DNA of 64,000 bases from JAJFJD01 sp965228695 (GTDB lineage: Bacteria; Pseudomonadota; Alphaproteobacteria; UBA8366), in contig CBDDIB010000002.1 in the NCBI GenBank assembly GCA_965228695.1, forward strand, positions 3,286,001 to 3,350,000. Reading direction: 5' to 3'. The notes under the pieces are model-generated. The model saw nothing but the letters and a program-made list of their open reading frames with translations. It was not told where the DNA came from and did not search any database. Positions 54,030 to 62,541 of this stretch are shown here, in pieces. The position numbers were made by a program, and so were the translations under genes. Positions within the stretch are counted from its first letter, which is position 1, and each line of letters opens with the position of its first letter.

Positions 54030-55409
54030 TTACGGCGAGAGCGTGTTCGGTTTGGCTCGATGAGCGCTGTTGGATTGCAGGCCAAGCGACGTCTGCCGAA
54101 CCTTGGCGCGCCGGTTCAACGCGCCGAGGCGGATTTTCGCCATCGAGAAGCCAACGGCAACCCACATGTACCACGCCGTCGTCGTGTAACTCAGCGGCCT
54201 GAACGGTATGGAATAAAGCAGATATACCGCAATAAGAAGAAAAGAAAAAACGTGTAAAGAATAGTATTCACGCTGGTTAGGTGAATTGATGGCTTTAAAA
54301 ATTGTAATAAGAAGTGAGATTAATATTATCAAGTACAAGGTAAATCCGACTATTCCATTGCGGCTAAGGATGTCTATGTAGTCTGAATGGGCCGGGGTGG
54401 ACATGAAATTGCCGAACAACAACTCCATCGGCCCGCGTTGGGCAATCCAGTTGATGGAGATGATCCAATTGCGTCCGCGATTACTGCCGAGCGCTTCAAG
54501 ATCGTTGGTCGATATTTCTTTTCCCGTTGCGACATCCGACGCTATGCTTTCCACGGCACCGATATCGCCTTGGAAACGGGCAGTCAGTCGCTCGTAGTTG
54601 ACGAGAGAGTAGCTCGCAACCAAAACCCCCATAACGCCGATCAAGACAATATAAAGAAATTTTTCTTTCGCTTTTCCAAATATTACAAAGTTGAATACAG
54701 CATAGAAAGCGAGCAATATAAATACCGACCTGGAAAGTCCGGCGAGCATCAAATAAAAGGATGACAGCATTGCTGCAATGCAAAGTGAAAACCTAAAGAA
54801 TCCTAGTTTCACGTTCTTGAGCGCGTAAGAAATAAAGATAAACCCATAGAGTGCGACGATTGCCAGCCCACCCGGGTCGTAGTACAGCCCGCGCTCGCGC
54901 AGCGAACTGTGAACGCTTGCGGCGTTTTCCTTAATTCCGCCGCTGTACCCGGCAAGAATGGCAACTTGGTTCAACAGGATCGCGATACTGACGCCGACGA
55001 CGATGGCCTTGATGATGTCATCCCAGTCAGTGTCTTCGTCCCGCAGACCGAGTGCAAACGCCGCACCGTAAACCACGACCGAATCCATGACCCGGAAGAA
55101 CATGTTCAAAATGCCTTGAATTTCAAACCGATCGTGCAGCATGAATCCGAATATCGCGGAGACGAAATTCAACGCAACGAAGAGGATCATGAGTTTGAAA
55201 AACGGTGCCTTCTGCTTCGGCGAAATGATCAGCAAAACGCTTAGGTAAAAAAATACTATTAAGCCGACGACATGTAGTGGGCCTACAGTAAAGCCTAAAA
55301 AACTAAATGAATACCCCCAGAACAAGTCGATCGTTGGCTTTGTGAGGAACAATAGAACTAGAAAGTTCTTTATGCTCTTCTGCCTTCGGAACTGAATAGA
55401 AACGCTCAT
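54030..55409 (-). CDS. O-antigen polymerase/ligase-like membrane protein (Wzy/WaaL type)
   Basis: A 459-residue polytopic protein with about 11-12 membrane helices and a large periplasmic loop between about residues 270 and 350 (ESIASDVATGKEISTNDLEA). The loop with NRGRNWIISINWI followed by HSDYIDILSRNGIVGFTLYL is the typical Wzy_C signature. It should polymerise the flipped repeat units, or ligate them to an acceptor. The stretch 54200-54900 is AT-rich, as is usual for wzy genes. No second candidate polymerase is seen in the window. Confidence 0.82.
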   Translation of the reverse strand: MSVSIQFRRQKSIKNFLVLLFLTKPTIDLFWGYSFSFLGFTVGPLHVVGLIVFFYLSVLLIISPKQKAPFFKLMILFVALNFVSAIFGFMLHDRFEIQGILNMFFRVMDSVVVYGAAFALGLRDEDTDWDDIIKAIVVGVSIAILLNQVAILAGYSGGIKENAASVHSSLRERGLYYDPGGLAIVALYGFIFISYALKNVKLGFFRFSLCIAAMLSSFYLMLAGLSRSVFILLAFYAVFNFVIFGKAKEKFLYIVLIGVMGVLVASYSLVNYERLTARFQGDIGAVESIASDVATGKEISTNDLEALGSNRGRNWIISINWIAQRGPMELLFGNFMSTPAHSDYIDILSRNGIVGFTLYLIILISLLITIFKAINSPNQREYYSLHVFSFLLIAVYLLYSIPFRPLSYTTTAWYMWVAVGFSMAKIRLGALNRRAKVRQTSLGLQSNSAHRAKPNTLSP

Positions 55410-55546
55410 AGTAGCCGCCTGGGCAAGGTTCGTTCCTCACTGAATGCCGCAGAATCTACCATGTTCCGGTAAACCTATGCTGAACTTTGCATGTTGCCTA
55501 TGGCCCCCTCCTTCGGATGTCAGATGGGGATCGTTAATGTCCTCTT

Positions 55547-56218
55547 TCATCGTACAGAATCTGGCTTTGTTCCTTCGACGATTGCCGCATGCTCCGTCCG
55601 GTCGGGCCGTTCCACATTGGCGATGTCGGGTATCGCACTCTCGAGCGGCGACATCGATTTTGCGGCAAATCCGGCGCGGTTAACGAGATCGGTTAGCGTC
55701 TTGGCGTCATACATGCAACGATGTCCCGACCCGGAGAACAGACTGAATATCCTTTTGGGGAAAGAGCGCGGTTGCGTGTCGACGGCGCTGAGCATCGTCA
55801 GGAAATCGGTCGCTTCCAATTCGCCGTTCGCATAGAGGCCGACCGTGTGACCGAGATCCGGCACGACGACTCTTAAAACGCCACCCGGCTGCAGGACCCG
55901 AAAGGTTTCGAATGCGAGACGTTCGCCGGCATCTTTCGTCAGATGCTCGAACGTATGGGCGGAGTAGATATAGTCGATCGTATTGTCTCTCCATGGCAAA
56001 GGCTTACGGAGATCGTGGATAAAGATCGAGTCGTTCCATTCATGGCTGAAGAAGCGCCGCGAGAGCTGTTTCAGGACCGGCACTTTACTGAGCTTGGCGC
56101 CCGGGCCGAAATCGACGTTGACCCAACCGTCAGGCGTGTCGCCGCCGCATCCGAGATTTACATTCATCAGATTAACTTGAGATCCTGGTTTGGTGGGGCT
56201 TTTCCCGTCGGAGGCCAT
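55547..56218 (-). CDS. Class I SAM-dependent methyltransferase
   Basis: A 223-residue cytosolic enzyme. The SAM-binding motif I is VNLGCGGDTPDGWVNVDFGP; IDYIYSAHTFEHL and EAFRVLQPGGVLRVVVPDL-like stretches follow. The -NLGCG-xxx-GWVNVD layout is common among methyltransferases in polysaccharide clusters. It likely methylates a sugar hydroxyl or another cluster product. Downstream of the asparagine-synthase-like gene at 56260 with a 41-base gap, same strand. Confidence 0.85.
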   Translation of the reverse strand: MASDGKSPTKPGSQVNLMNVNLGCGGDTPDGWVNVDFGPGAKLSKVPVLKQLSRRFFSHEWNDSIFIHDLRKPLPWRDNTIDYIYSAHTFEHLTKDAGERLAFETFRVLQPGGVLRVVVPDLGHTVGLYANGELEATDFLTMLSAVDTQPRSFPKRIFSLFSGSGHRCMYDAKTLTDLVNRAGFAAKSMSPLESAIPDIANVERPDRTEHAAIVEGTKPDSVR

Positions 56219-56259
56219 CCTTGCCGATGGTTCGGGGCAGCCAACCTACATGCCGGAAA

Positions 56260-57771
56260 TCACGAACTCCTGTCCGGTGGAACCACGTCCCGGTATCGCA
56301 CCCGCGTCTTACCGAGCCCCCATAGAAACAAGAGATCCGAGGTGACGGGTGAGGAATATTCATAGACGGCAAAGTTCTGAAAGAGTGTCCGTTCGATTGT
56401 TCTTGCTGGCGTCCTGATGTTCGTTTTGCGGCAAAGAAAGAAAAAGCTGCGCCAAAACTGCCACCAGGTCCACCATACGGTTTGCTTAACACCGATACGT
56501 GCCTTTCCTGGCACGCCTTTCCGGAAGGCGCGGAAGCTGTTGAGCGATCGGTCCGAAAGCGCGCTTGCGGATCGATGGAACAGGATGCTTGCGGCTTTCT
56601 TGCTCTGCCCGAACAGCTCTCTTGGAACGCCGCTTTCCTCCGCGATACGGCGGGGGACCGGCTTGTCGTAATACCCCCGGACGCTGAATTGTTGCATGTC
56701 TTCGTGTTGGGCGATTTTGAGCAGCTTGAGTTGCGTCGCCCGGCTGAATCCGATGACGGGCATCGGCAGGTGCGTGAATCCGACCCGGAGCCGAAACTCG
56801 CTTAGACTCGCGCCGCTGTTGTCGCCACGCTCGAAACTGAAGCCCGGTTTGGTGCCCCCGTGCCAGGCCGCATCCGCGAAAAATCCGGTCAGAAGGACGC
56901 GTCCCGCCAGTTTCGGCTCGAATGCCGAATAGATAAAATCTTCGCCGCCCATGCCGGTCGTTAGAAATTCGGCCTCTTCGAAATTAGCACAATTGGCCCG
57001 GGCATCCCGCTCGAACTCGATGGCCGACATCCCAAGGGCTTCCAGGACGTTGCGGCCGGAATCGTCGGCGCCGCCGCGCGCCGTCCGCAGGGTCACGCCT
57101 TCGCGGCATCCGAGGCGCGCGGCCATGGCCGAACAGGCCGTGGAGCCGTATCCGGAAGAACAGGTCGACAAAGCGGTGTAAGGGAATTGTCGGGCGGGGT
57201 CCGCACCGTTCTCGAATGTAGCCGACAGGGTATTTTCCAGGTAATGCCGATAGGTTTCATAACTATCGAAACCGACCTCGGCCTGTTTGGTGTTTACCGT
57301 CGCGGCGCCGTCTTTGATCTCGATATTGGCTACGGGTACACGATGAATTTCGCCGCGGTCGCCCGCGTAAAGACAATTTTCCGCCACCTCCATGCCGTTC
57401 GCCAGGGATGCGAACCGTTGGCCATACGGGACACCGACCGGCAATTCGACCCCTTCGGCCTCCACCAGAAAAGCCAGCGAGTTGGAAACCGCGGTATGAC
57501 CGTCCGAGCGTAACATGAACAAGTTGTCGATCGGATGGCTCGCGCCGGCAATGACGATCTGGCCACCCTGGAGGATCAGTCCCGAGCCGAAGAAATTCGT
57601 AGCATCGGCGAAATCGTGTTCCGTGAACCTGCCGTCCCAGCACCCTTCAACGAACCCGTTCTCGAAAACTTCTACGCCGGTCCCACAGGTAGCGGATGCC
57701 GATTTCGCGGTGCATCGGACATGCCAGGCGAGCGGCGGGAGGGAGGGGGAGGTTCGAACCTTGAAATCCAT
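56260..57771 (-). CDS. Degenerate asparagine-synthase-like protein
   Basis: A 503-residue protein resembling asparagine synthase in overall layout but with both catalytic sites altered. The N-terminus has no Cys2. The ATP loop that should read SGGxDS is STCSSGYGSTACSA, keeping only the Ser/Gly framework. GMGGEDFIYSAFEP matches the later DGxGxDE-type acidic loop loosely. The C-terminal 90 residues are basic and aromatic (WWTWWQFWRSFFFL), possibly membrane-associating. It may be a binding or structural homologue rather than an amidotransferase. It sits next to the PaaK/CapK-like gene in a minus-strand operon. Confidence 0.6.
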   Translation of the reverse strand: MDFKVRTSPSLPPLAWHVRCTAKSASATCGTGVEVFENGFVEGCWDGRFTEHDFADATNFFGSGLILQGGQIVIAGASHPIDNLFMLRSDGHTAVSNSLAFLVEAEGVELPVGVPYGQRFASLANGMEVAENCLYAGDRGEIHRVPVANIEIKDGAATVNTKQAEVGFDSYETYRHYLENTLSATFENGADPARQFPYTALSTCSSGYGSTACSAMAARLGCREGVTLRTARGGADDSGRNVLEALGMSAIEFERDARANCANFEEAEFLTTGMGGEDFIYSAFEPKLAGRVLLTGFFADAAWHGGTKPGFSFERGDNSGASLSEFRLRVGFTHLPMPVIGFSRATQLKLLKIAQHEDMQQFSVRGYYDKPVPRRIAEESGVPRELFGQSKKAASILFHRSASALSDRSLNSFRAFRKGVPGKARIGVKQTVWWTWWQFWRSFFFLCRKTNIRTPARTIERTLFQNFAVYEYSSPVTSDLLFLWGLGKTRVRYRDVVPPDRSS

Positions 57772-57825
57772 GATGTGTGCGATGTCATAAGTTTGTCGAA
57801 AAACGAGCGAATTTGACCGGCGGGA

Positions 57826-59205
57826 CTATTCTCGCCGGGCGCCTCCTATTTCAGAGACCACTGCGCGGGCTTTGCCGGACGGCGTTCTCTCGACCATCGA
57901 TGTGTATTCGATGTCGATTTCGATATCAGAGCCCAGGTAATGCTTTAGCGATGCGATTAAGGTCGCGTCGTCTTTTGCCGCGTAGCCGGCTCGTTTAACC
58001 ACGAGGACAGAAATCTTCCCGGGTGTCTTCTGCCGGATTTGGGCTTCCTTGATGTTTACCGAGTCTTCGAAAATTCGGTTCACCGCGCCGATCTTCTGGC
58101 CATTTTTGAGTACGATGAAGTCCTCCCCGCGGCCTTCGAACTTTTCCACCTCTCTCGGGAAACCGGCGCTGCCCATCAACGCCAAATCGCCTGGATCGTA
58201 TCGGATGAGCGGGGTTGCGAGATTCGTGACATTGGTTCCGACGATACGTTTCGTCTTCGTTTCTGGATGATCCAAGAATTCAATCGCCGCAAAATCCTCA
58301 TCGACGCGCAGTACGCCGTCGGGTTGCTGCGAGATGTTCCCGATGGCTTCGGCCATGCCGTAATGTTGGATCGGGCGCACGCCGAACGCCGTTTCGATCA
58401 ATCCTGCCTGATGGTCGGTCAGGTTTTCGCTCGCGCTCGTGATCCATTCCACGGGATGGTCGAGCCGGTCGCCGCTATCGGCGATATAGCCCGCCAGTAT
58501 CGCCAGCGACGAGGGGCGGCCCTGAATCCATCGAGGCTCCAACAGGCGCAGTGCGTCGAGATAGGCGGGTAAATTTTCTTGCGACATATGATAGGCGCTG
58601 AAGAACGTCCGTTTGGTCGCTGAATCATGACGCCAGAATGGCGGTTTGACCTGATCGATCGGGACGAGATGCTGCGCAAGGAAGGCGGCGCTCGGTGTTC
58701 CCCGCGCAATGCCGTGCATTCGATAATAACGCCACCACATCGCCCATTGCTCGCGGTCGGCCCGAATCGTGGTCGGGAAATGGAACCCGGCACCGGTGCT
58801 GCCGCTGGTATGGGTCATCATCCGTTCGGATTTGGGAACGCTTTCGGAATACATGTCCGAACCCTGCTTGATCGCCTCGCTTTTGGTAAGGATCGGCAGC
58901 GTTTCGAGGTCTTCCGGCGCATGGACGGTGTCTGGATCGAAACCGATTTCGGCGAATAATCGGCGGTAATAGGGAACGGTGTCCGCCGCGTGCCGCACAA
59001 ACGCGCGCAGTCGGGCGTTCCGAAACTCCATCAGCTTGCCGGGCGCCCAGCCGAGCCGTTCTTCCGCCTCCGCCAGCACCTTATCGAAGGGCGATGCATA
59101 CCGGCGCGAGTTCAGTTTCCAGCTGTAGAAACTGCACGCCATGTTTTGCAACGAAACGGGGAGTGTCGCGTAAATTCGCTGGTACATGCATTTTACCGAC
59201 GGCAA
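57826..59205 (-). CDS. PaaK/CapK-like AMP-binding ligase
   Basis: A 459-residue adenylate-forming enzyme of the phenylacetate-CoA ligase type. Phosphate loop HTSGSTGAGFHFPTT, ribose/adenine motif QHYGMAEAIGNISQ, then LIRYDPGDLALMG and the C-terminal hinge EGRGEDFIVLKNGQKIG. CapK-type members occur in capsule clusters and are thought to activate a carboxylic acid for attachment to sugar or amine. The neighbouring asparagine-synthase-like gene makes an amide-forming route attractive, but this is inference. Confidence 0.85.
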   Translation of the reverse strand: MPSVKCMYQRIYATLPVSLQNMACSFYSWKLNSRRYASPFDKVLAEAEERLGWAPGKLMEFRNARLRAFVRHAADTVPYYRRLFAEIGFDPDTVHAPEDLETLPILTKSEAIKQGSDMYSESVPKSERMMTHTSGSTGAGFHFPTTIRADREQWAMWWRYYRMHGIARGTPSAAFLAQHLVPIDQVKPPFWRHDSATKRTFFSAYHMSQENLPAYLDALRLLEPRWIQGRPSSLAILAGYIADSGDRLDHPVEWITSASENLTDHQAGLIETAFGVRPIQHYGMAEAIGNISQQPDGVLRVDEDFAAIEFLDHPETKTKRIVGTNVTNLATPLIRYDPGDLALMGSAGFPREVEKFEGRGEDFIVLKNGQKIGAVNRIFEDSVNIKEAQIRQKTPGKISVLVVKRAGYAAKDDATLIASLKHYLGSDIEIDIEYTSMVERTPSGKARAVVSEIGGARRE

Positions 59206-59281
59206 GCCGGAGCTTGCGTCAATTTCGCGTTAATCTGTGTCATTGTCTATGCGATTTTCCGGTAAACGATCCACGCTGACT

Positions 59282-60400
59282 CTATCCCGCCGCTGGCCCG
59301 GTCCTCATTCGGAGCGCGAGCAATGCGGGGATGAAAAGCAGGATGGGAAATAGGGTTGCCCCGTATATCCGGCCGTCGGTGATCGGAAAGACCAAAAAGT
59401 GAGCAAAAGTGGAGGCCGCCATAAGGATAACGAAGTATTGTTCCGAGGATAGATGCGACAGTTTGTAGGTCCGTTGCGCGCCGATCGCGATGCAGAGCGA
59501 CAGCATGGTGAACGCGCCCCAATTCTTCCAGTTCACGACTGTGACGACGCGTTTTGCCAAGACTTCGAAGTAGCGCGCGGGTTCGAAATCCGGATCGAAG
59601 CCCACCAGCGATTTCGGCCGGTCCAGGAACGTGTAATAGAAATGATTCCACCACCCGATATGCTCGAACGATCGCGTTATCAGGACATACGCCGCAATTG
59701 CCGCGACACCCAGGAATACCGCGTGCCAAATATGCCTTTGAACTAGGAAAAAAAACGTCAGGAACAGGCATGTGATGACATTGTCCGGCCGGACCGTCAG
59801 CCCGACGAGGAGCAGTAGGATTGCGCTGTTGGGGCGTTGTTTAAGCAAACATAGACCAGCCGCGACGAAAAGAGCCGTCGCGAGCGCGTCCGGCGTCGAT
59901 AGGCGCGCAAGGTTCGGAAGTTGCAAAAGCACCAAGCCCGGTATCCAGATAAATCGGTAAAATCCGGGCAGGTCGTTAAAGGTAACATAGACACAAAGGG
60001 CGATTGCGACGCTGGCGAGGAAACTGATCCAAATCATCGCCTCGATAGAGCCGAGCATGCGGGAAAGGCCCTTCAGCAGCCAGACATAACCGGCCTTCAC
60101 CTCGTACATCGGGAAGTGGGACTGAAAGACCTCCGGCTTTTCGAACCGATCTCGGCGGTACTCGTTCGAGCAACAGAGTTCTTGAAACCGCTCCGCCGAC
60201 ACGACGCCTCGGACGGTGGCCCAAATCCGCTTATGCAGGTCTGCATTGGGTTCGCCGGCGGTCTTTTCCGCGGCTGCGGCGTAGATGACCATGTCCCAGT
60301 TGTGGAACGGGCGATTGAACGACATGAATCCCAAGTAGGCGACGAACAGAAACAGGAGCAGATAGTTCGTCAATTGCAGGTACTGCGGCTTGATAGTCAT
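59282..60400 (-). CDS. Polytopic membrane protein, probable GT-C glycosyltransferase
   Basis: A 372-residue protein with 9-10 predicted membrane helices. After the first helix (YLLLFLFVAYLGFM) comes NRPFHNWDMVIYAAAAEK, where the Asp in the first periplasmic loop matches the catalytic position of lipid-phosphate-dependent GT-C enzymes. A Cys pair (ELCCSNEYRRDRF) lies in that loop. A later helix carries DALATALFVAAGLCLL and LLVGLTVRPDNVI. No closer family is recognised. It may glycosylate a cluster product in the periplasm. Confidence 0.65.
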   Translation of the reverse strand: MTIKPQYLQLTNYLLLFLFVAYLGFMSFNRPFHNWDMVIYAAAAEKTAGEPNADLHKRIWATVRGVVSAERFQELCCSNEYRRDRFEKPEVFQSHFPMYEVKAGYVWLLKGLSRMLGSIEAMIWISFLASVAIALCVYVTFNDLPGFYRFIWIPGLVLLQLPNLARLSTPDALATALFVAAGLCLLKQRPNSAILLLLVGLTVRPDNVITCLFLTFFFLVQRHIWHAVFLGVAAIAAYVLITRSFEHIGWWNHFYYTFLDRPKSLVGFDPDFEPARYFEVLAKRVVTVVNWKNWGAFTMLSLCIAIGAQRTYKLSHLSSEQYFVILMAASTFAHFLVFPITDGRIYGATLFPILLFIPALLALRMRTGPAAG

Positions 60401-60706
60401 TCTTTCGCCTACGAAGGATCGAGCTGTTACGAGAGATAGGAATGGCGTCAGGGTTTGGTGGAGTCTAATAGGAAACGGTAGCCGTTACATTGATTCCCGT
60501 TTGTTCCTAAATCCGAATAATGTCGATTTTTGGGGTGGTTCGCCCTCGAACGGTTCTCTCCGAAGGACTCATCTATGATGGCGCCGGAGATTTCGGACAT
60601 TGTTGTCCGCGCTGCTCTTGCCTCTACTGAACATTTGTCCGCGAATGTGTAATTTTCGCGCCTATTCATTGCGCCGCGGGGGCGGCTCCAAAATTATGTT
60701 CGCCCA
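60401..60706. other. Intergenic region of about 306 bases
   Basis: It lies between two minus-strand membrane-protein genes. It should hold a promoter for the gene at 59282-60400. Short open frames on the plus strand lack ribosome sites. Nothing else is recognised. Confidence 0.5.
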
Positions 60707-62122
60707 TCACGATTTGCTGGCGACACAATTCGTTTTGTGGACCTTGAAACGGTTATTTTCAAACAAGGGCGGGCCGGATGCGAATTTTCCTAGCACACTG
60801 TTTCTCAGTGCCGAATCCTGTCGCCCAGGCGGTGTATAAACGGCAACGTAGTTTGCTGGGCAGGCTGTGTCCGTGCGCATGATCGCAGCCCGCTTCCCAT
60901 AGAAGGACAGGCTTCGCGGTTTCCAGAATAAGAAAATCGAATCTGGCGCCGTCGACCTTACATAATCAAAGAAAGCGATCGCTTCCGGTGTGTACGGCCC
61001 TTCGATTGGCGGGCGGTCTCCTGTCCATTTTACGAGGGATATCAGTATGCACGTTGCCGCGGTGGCCGTGGTGGTGATGTCTTGAATTCGGCCAAATCTG
61101 AGGCCGTGGCAGGCGAAATAGAAGATGAACGGCATTATCGGGAACAGAAATCTCATTTGCCGGTAGGGGTAGATGATCAAGATCGAGACATATGCCGCGC
61201 ATGCGACCAGAAGGATCAGGTCTTCTTTGCGTCGGGTGAAAGCGCCATAGAGCGCTAAACCGTAAACAACGACGCTGATCGCCAACAGGAAGAACCCGGA
61301 TGCATTGAAGTAAGCTCCCGGACGGGCGAAATAGAAAACGGCGTTCCGCCAGACGGTGTCGACTGGTTTCTCGAAGAGCCCGTCAAAATGCCCGGTGCCG
61401 ACATAGGATGTATCCCCGGGCAGGAGATACGTAAGGCCAACTCCGGCAGCGAACACAAAGAAAGGAATAATGCTGAACCGCTTATGGAGTATCTGTGCGA
61501 TGAGGAGGGGAGCAAGTAGAACGATGCCATGGCTTCTCGTCCAGTACGCCAGAAATATGACCAACCCGATAAGAATGTTTCGCCCTAGATCATTGTTATC
61601 CCGGTCCCGGGACTGGCGAGCCATCATGAAGATGGCCAGCATAAAAAAGAGCAAGAAGGGTGCTTCTGATCGGAGATTATCCTTTTCGTCGAAGAAGTTT
61701 GGTCCAAACGCAATTACTGCCAATATACCGGCCGCTGAAACCGTGCTGATTCGGCTTCGAATCAGATGATAGAAAATTGCGAAGCCTCCGAAATAGAAGC
61801 CCAACATATAGATTTTCATTGCCATGACGTTGTGGCCCCAGATCGCATGGCCAATTGCCAGAATTGTGGGATAGCCCCACGGATAAACCGCTGGTCCGAC
61901 AATGAGGTTTTTCATTTCCCGAATTCGAAATTCGCCCATGGCTGCGATTTCGGACGAAGTACCTTGCAACAGGCTGATTGCCTGCGCCCAATTCCAGGCA
62001 TAGTCCGCGCCCCATGCGAGGCCCTCTCGGAATCCCGTTAAGTGAACGAGTGCGGCGGTGGCAAGGATTGCAATCCATGCGATCTCTGAAAATTTGACGT
62101 GCGATATGGTGATACTGCGCAT
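60707..62122 (-). CDS. Polytopic membrane protein, GT39/PMT-like GT-C glycosyltransferase
   Basis: A 471-residue protein with about 11-12 membrane helices and a C-terminal soluble tail of about 90 residues. The first periplasmic loop contains GADYAWNWAQAISLLQG with an early Asp, followed by YPWGYPTILAIGHAIWGHN, the familiar GT39-like start. DEKDNLRSEAPFLLFFML is the following loop. It should transfer a sugar from a polyprenyl-phosphate donor. The substrate is unknown; a surface polysaccharide or a VPLPA-type protein are both possible. Confidence 0.7.
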   Translation of the reverse strand: MRSITISHVKFSEIAWIAILATAALVHLTGFREGLAWGADYAWNWAQAISLLQGTSSEIAAMGEFRIREMKNLIVGPAVYPWGYPTILAIGHAIWGHNVMAMKIYMLGFYFGGFAIFYHLIRSRISTVSAAGILAVIAFGPNFFDEKDNLRSEAPFLLFFMLAIFMMARQSRDRDNNDLGRNILIGLVIFLAYWTRSHGIVLLAPLLIAQILHKRFSIIPFFVFAAGVGLTYLLPGDTSYVGTGHFDGLFEKPVDTVWRNAVFYFARPGAYFNASGFFLLAISVVVYGLALYGAFTRRKEDLILLVACAAYVSILIIYPYRQMRFLFPIMPFIFYFACHGLRFGRIQDITTTATAATCILISLVKWTGDRPPIEGPYTPEAIAFFDYVRSTAPDSIFLFWKPRSLSFYGKRAAIMRTDTACPANYVAVYTPPGRQDSALRNSVLGKFASGPPLFENNRFKVHKTNCVASKS

Positions 62123-62541
62123 TTCTCACACCAAACGAGCCGGGGATTGATTGACTGTTTATCGGCTGAAAACGGTAAATACACGGAAGACTTTGCGATG
62201 ATCGACGGTCAGGGTATTCGCCAAGTCCAATGGCAACAACCCTCCGCGAATTCCAGCAAACTTGGATTCAAGATCTGAAGATTTCGCGTCTTTGGGGATG
62301 TTTTCCGGCAGCGTTGGAAATCGTTAGTCATCCCAAAGAAATTCAATACTTTAGTAGCTTGTTCATGCATATTATAGCGCTGGATCACAATTTCGAGACA
62401 AACCGTATTCTCGGTTGAATAGGTTGTCTTTTGAATGTTTGATCGCATGCCATGGGAGCGAATACTGAGCGAAGTCTATTCTGCCTTGGAATAGACTGAT
62501 TTATGTCGTGATATTGGTTGTTAACAACTTGGCTTTGCCCA
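62123..62541. other. AT-rich region upstream of the exosortase gene
   Basis: About 420 bases between a minus-strand gene and the plus-strand exosortase gene, so it should hold both promoters. It contains the palindrome GTTGTTAACAAC at 62517-62528. Open frames at 62209-62448 (minus) and 62230-62418 (plus) overlap one another and show no ribosome site; I treat both as chance. Confidence 0.5.
62518..62529. promoter_or_regulatory. Palindromic word TTGTTAACAACT upstream of the exosortase gene
   Basis: It lies within the 12-base perfect palindrome GTTGTTAACAAC and is identical over 12 bases to the word at 26573-26584 upstream of the VPLPA-CTERM gene. It is 13 bases before the proposed exosortase start, so it could act as an operator overlapping the leader. 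A role is inferred from the pairing only. Confidence 0.4.

Noticed and set aside
62209..62448. Overlapping short open frames on both strands upstream of the exosortase gene
   Set aside because: They cover each other, lack ribosome sites and sit in AT-rich DNA where short frames are common.
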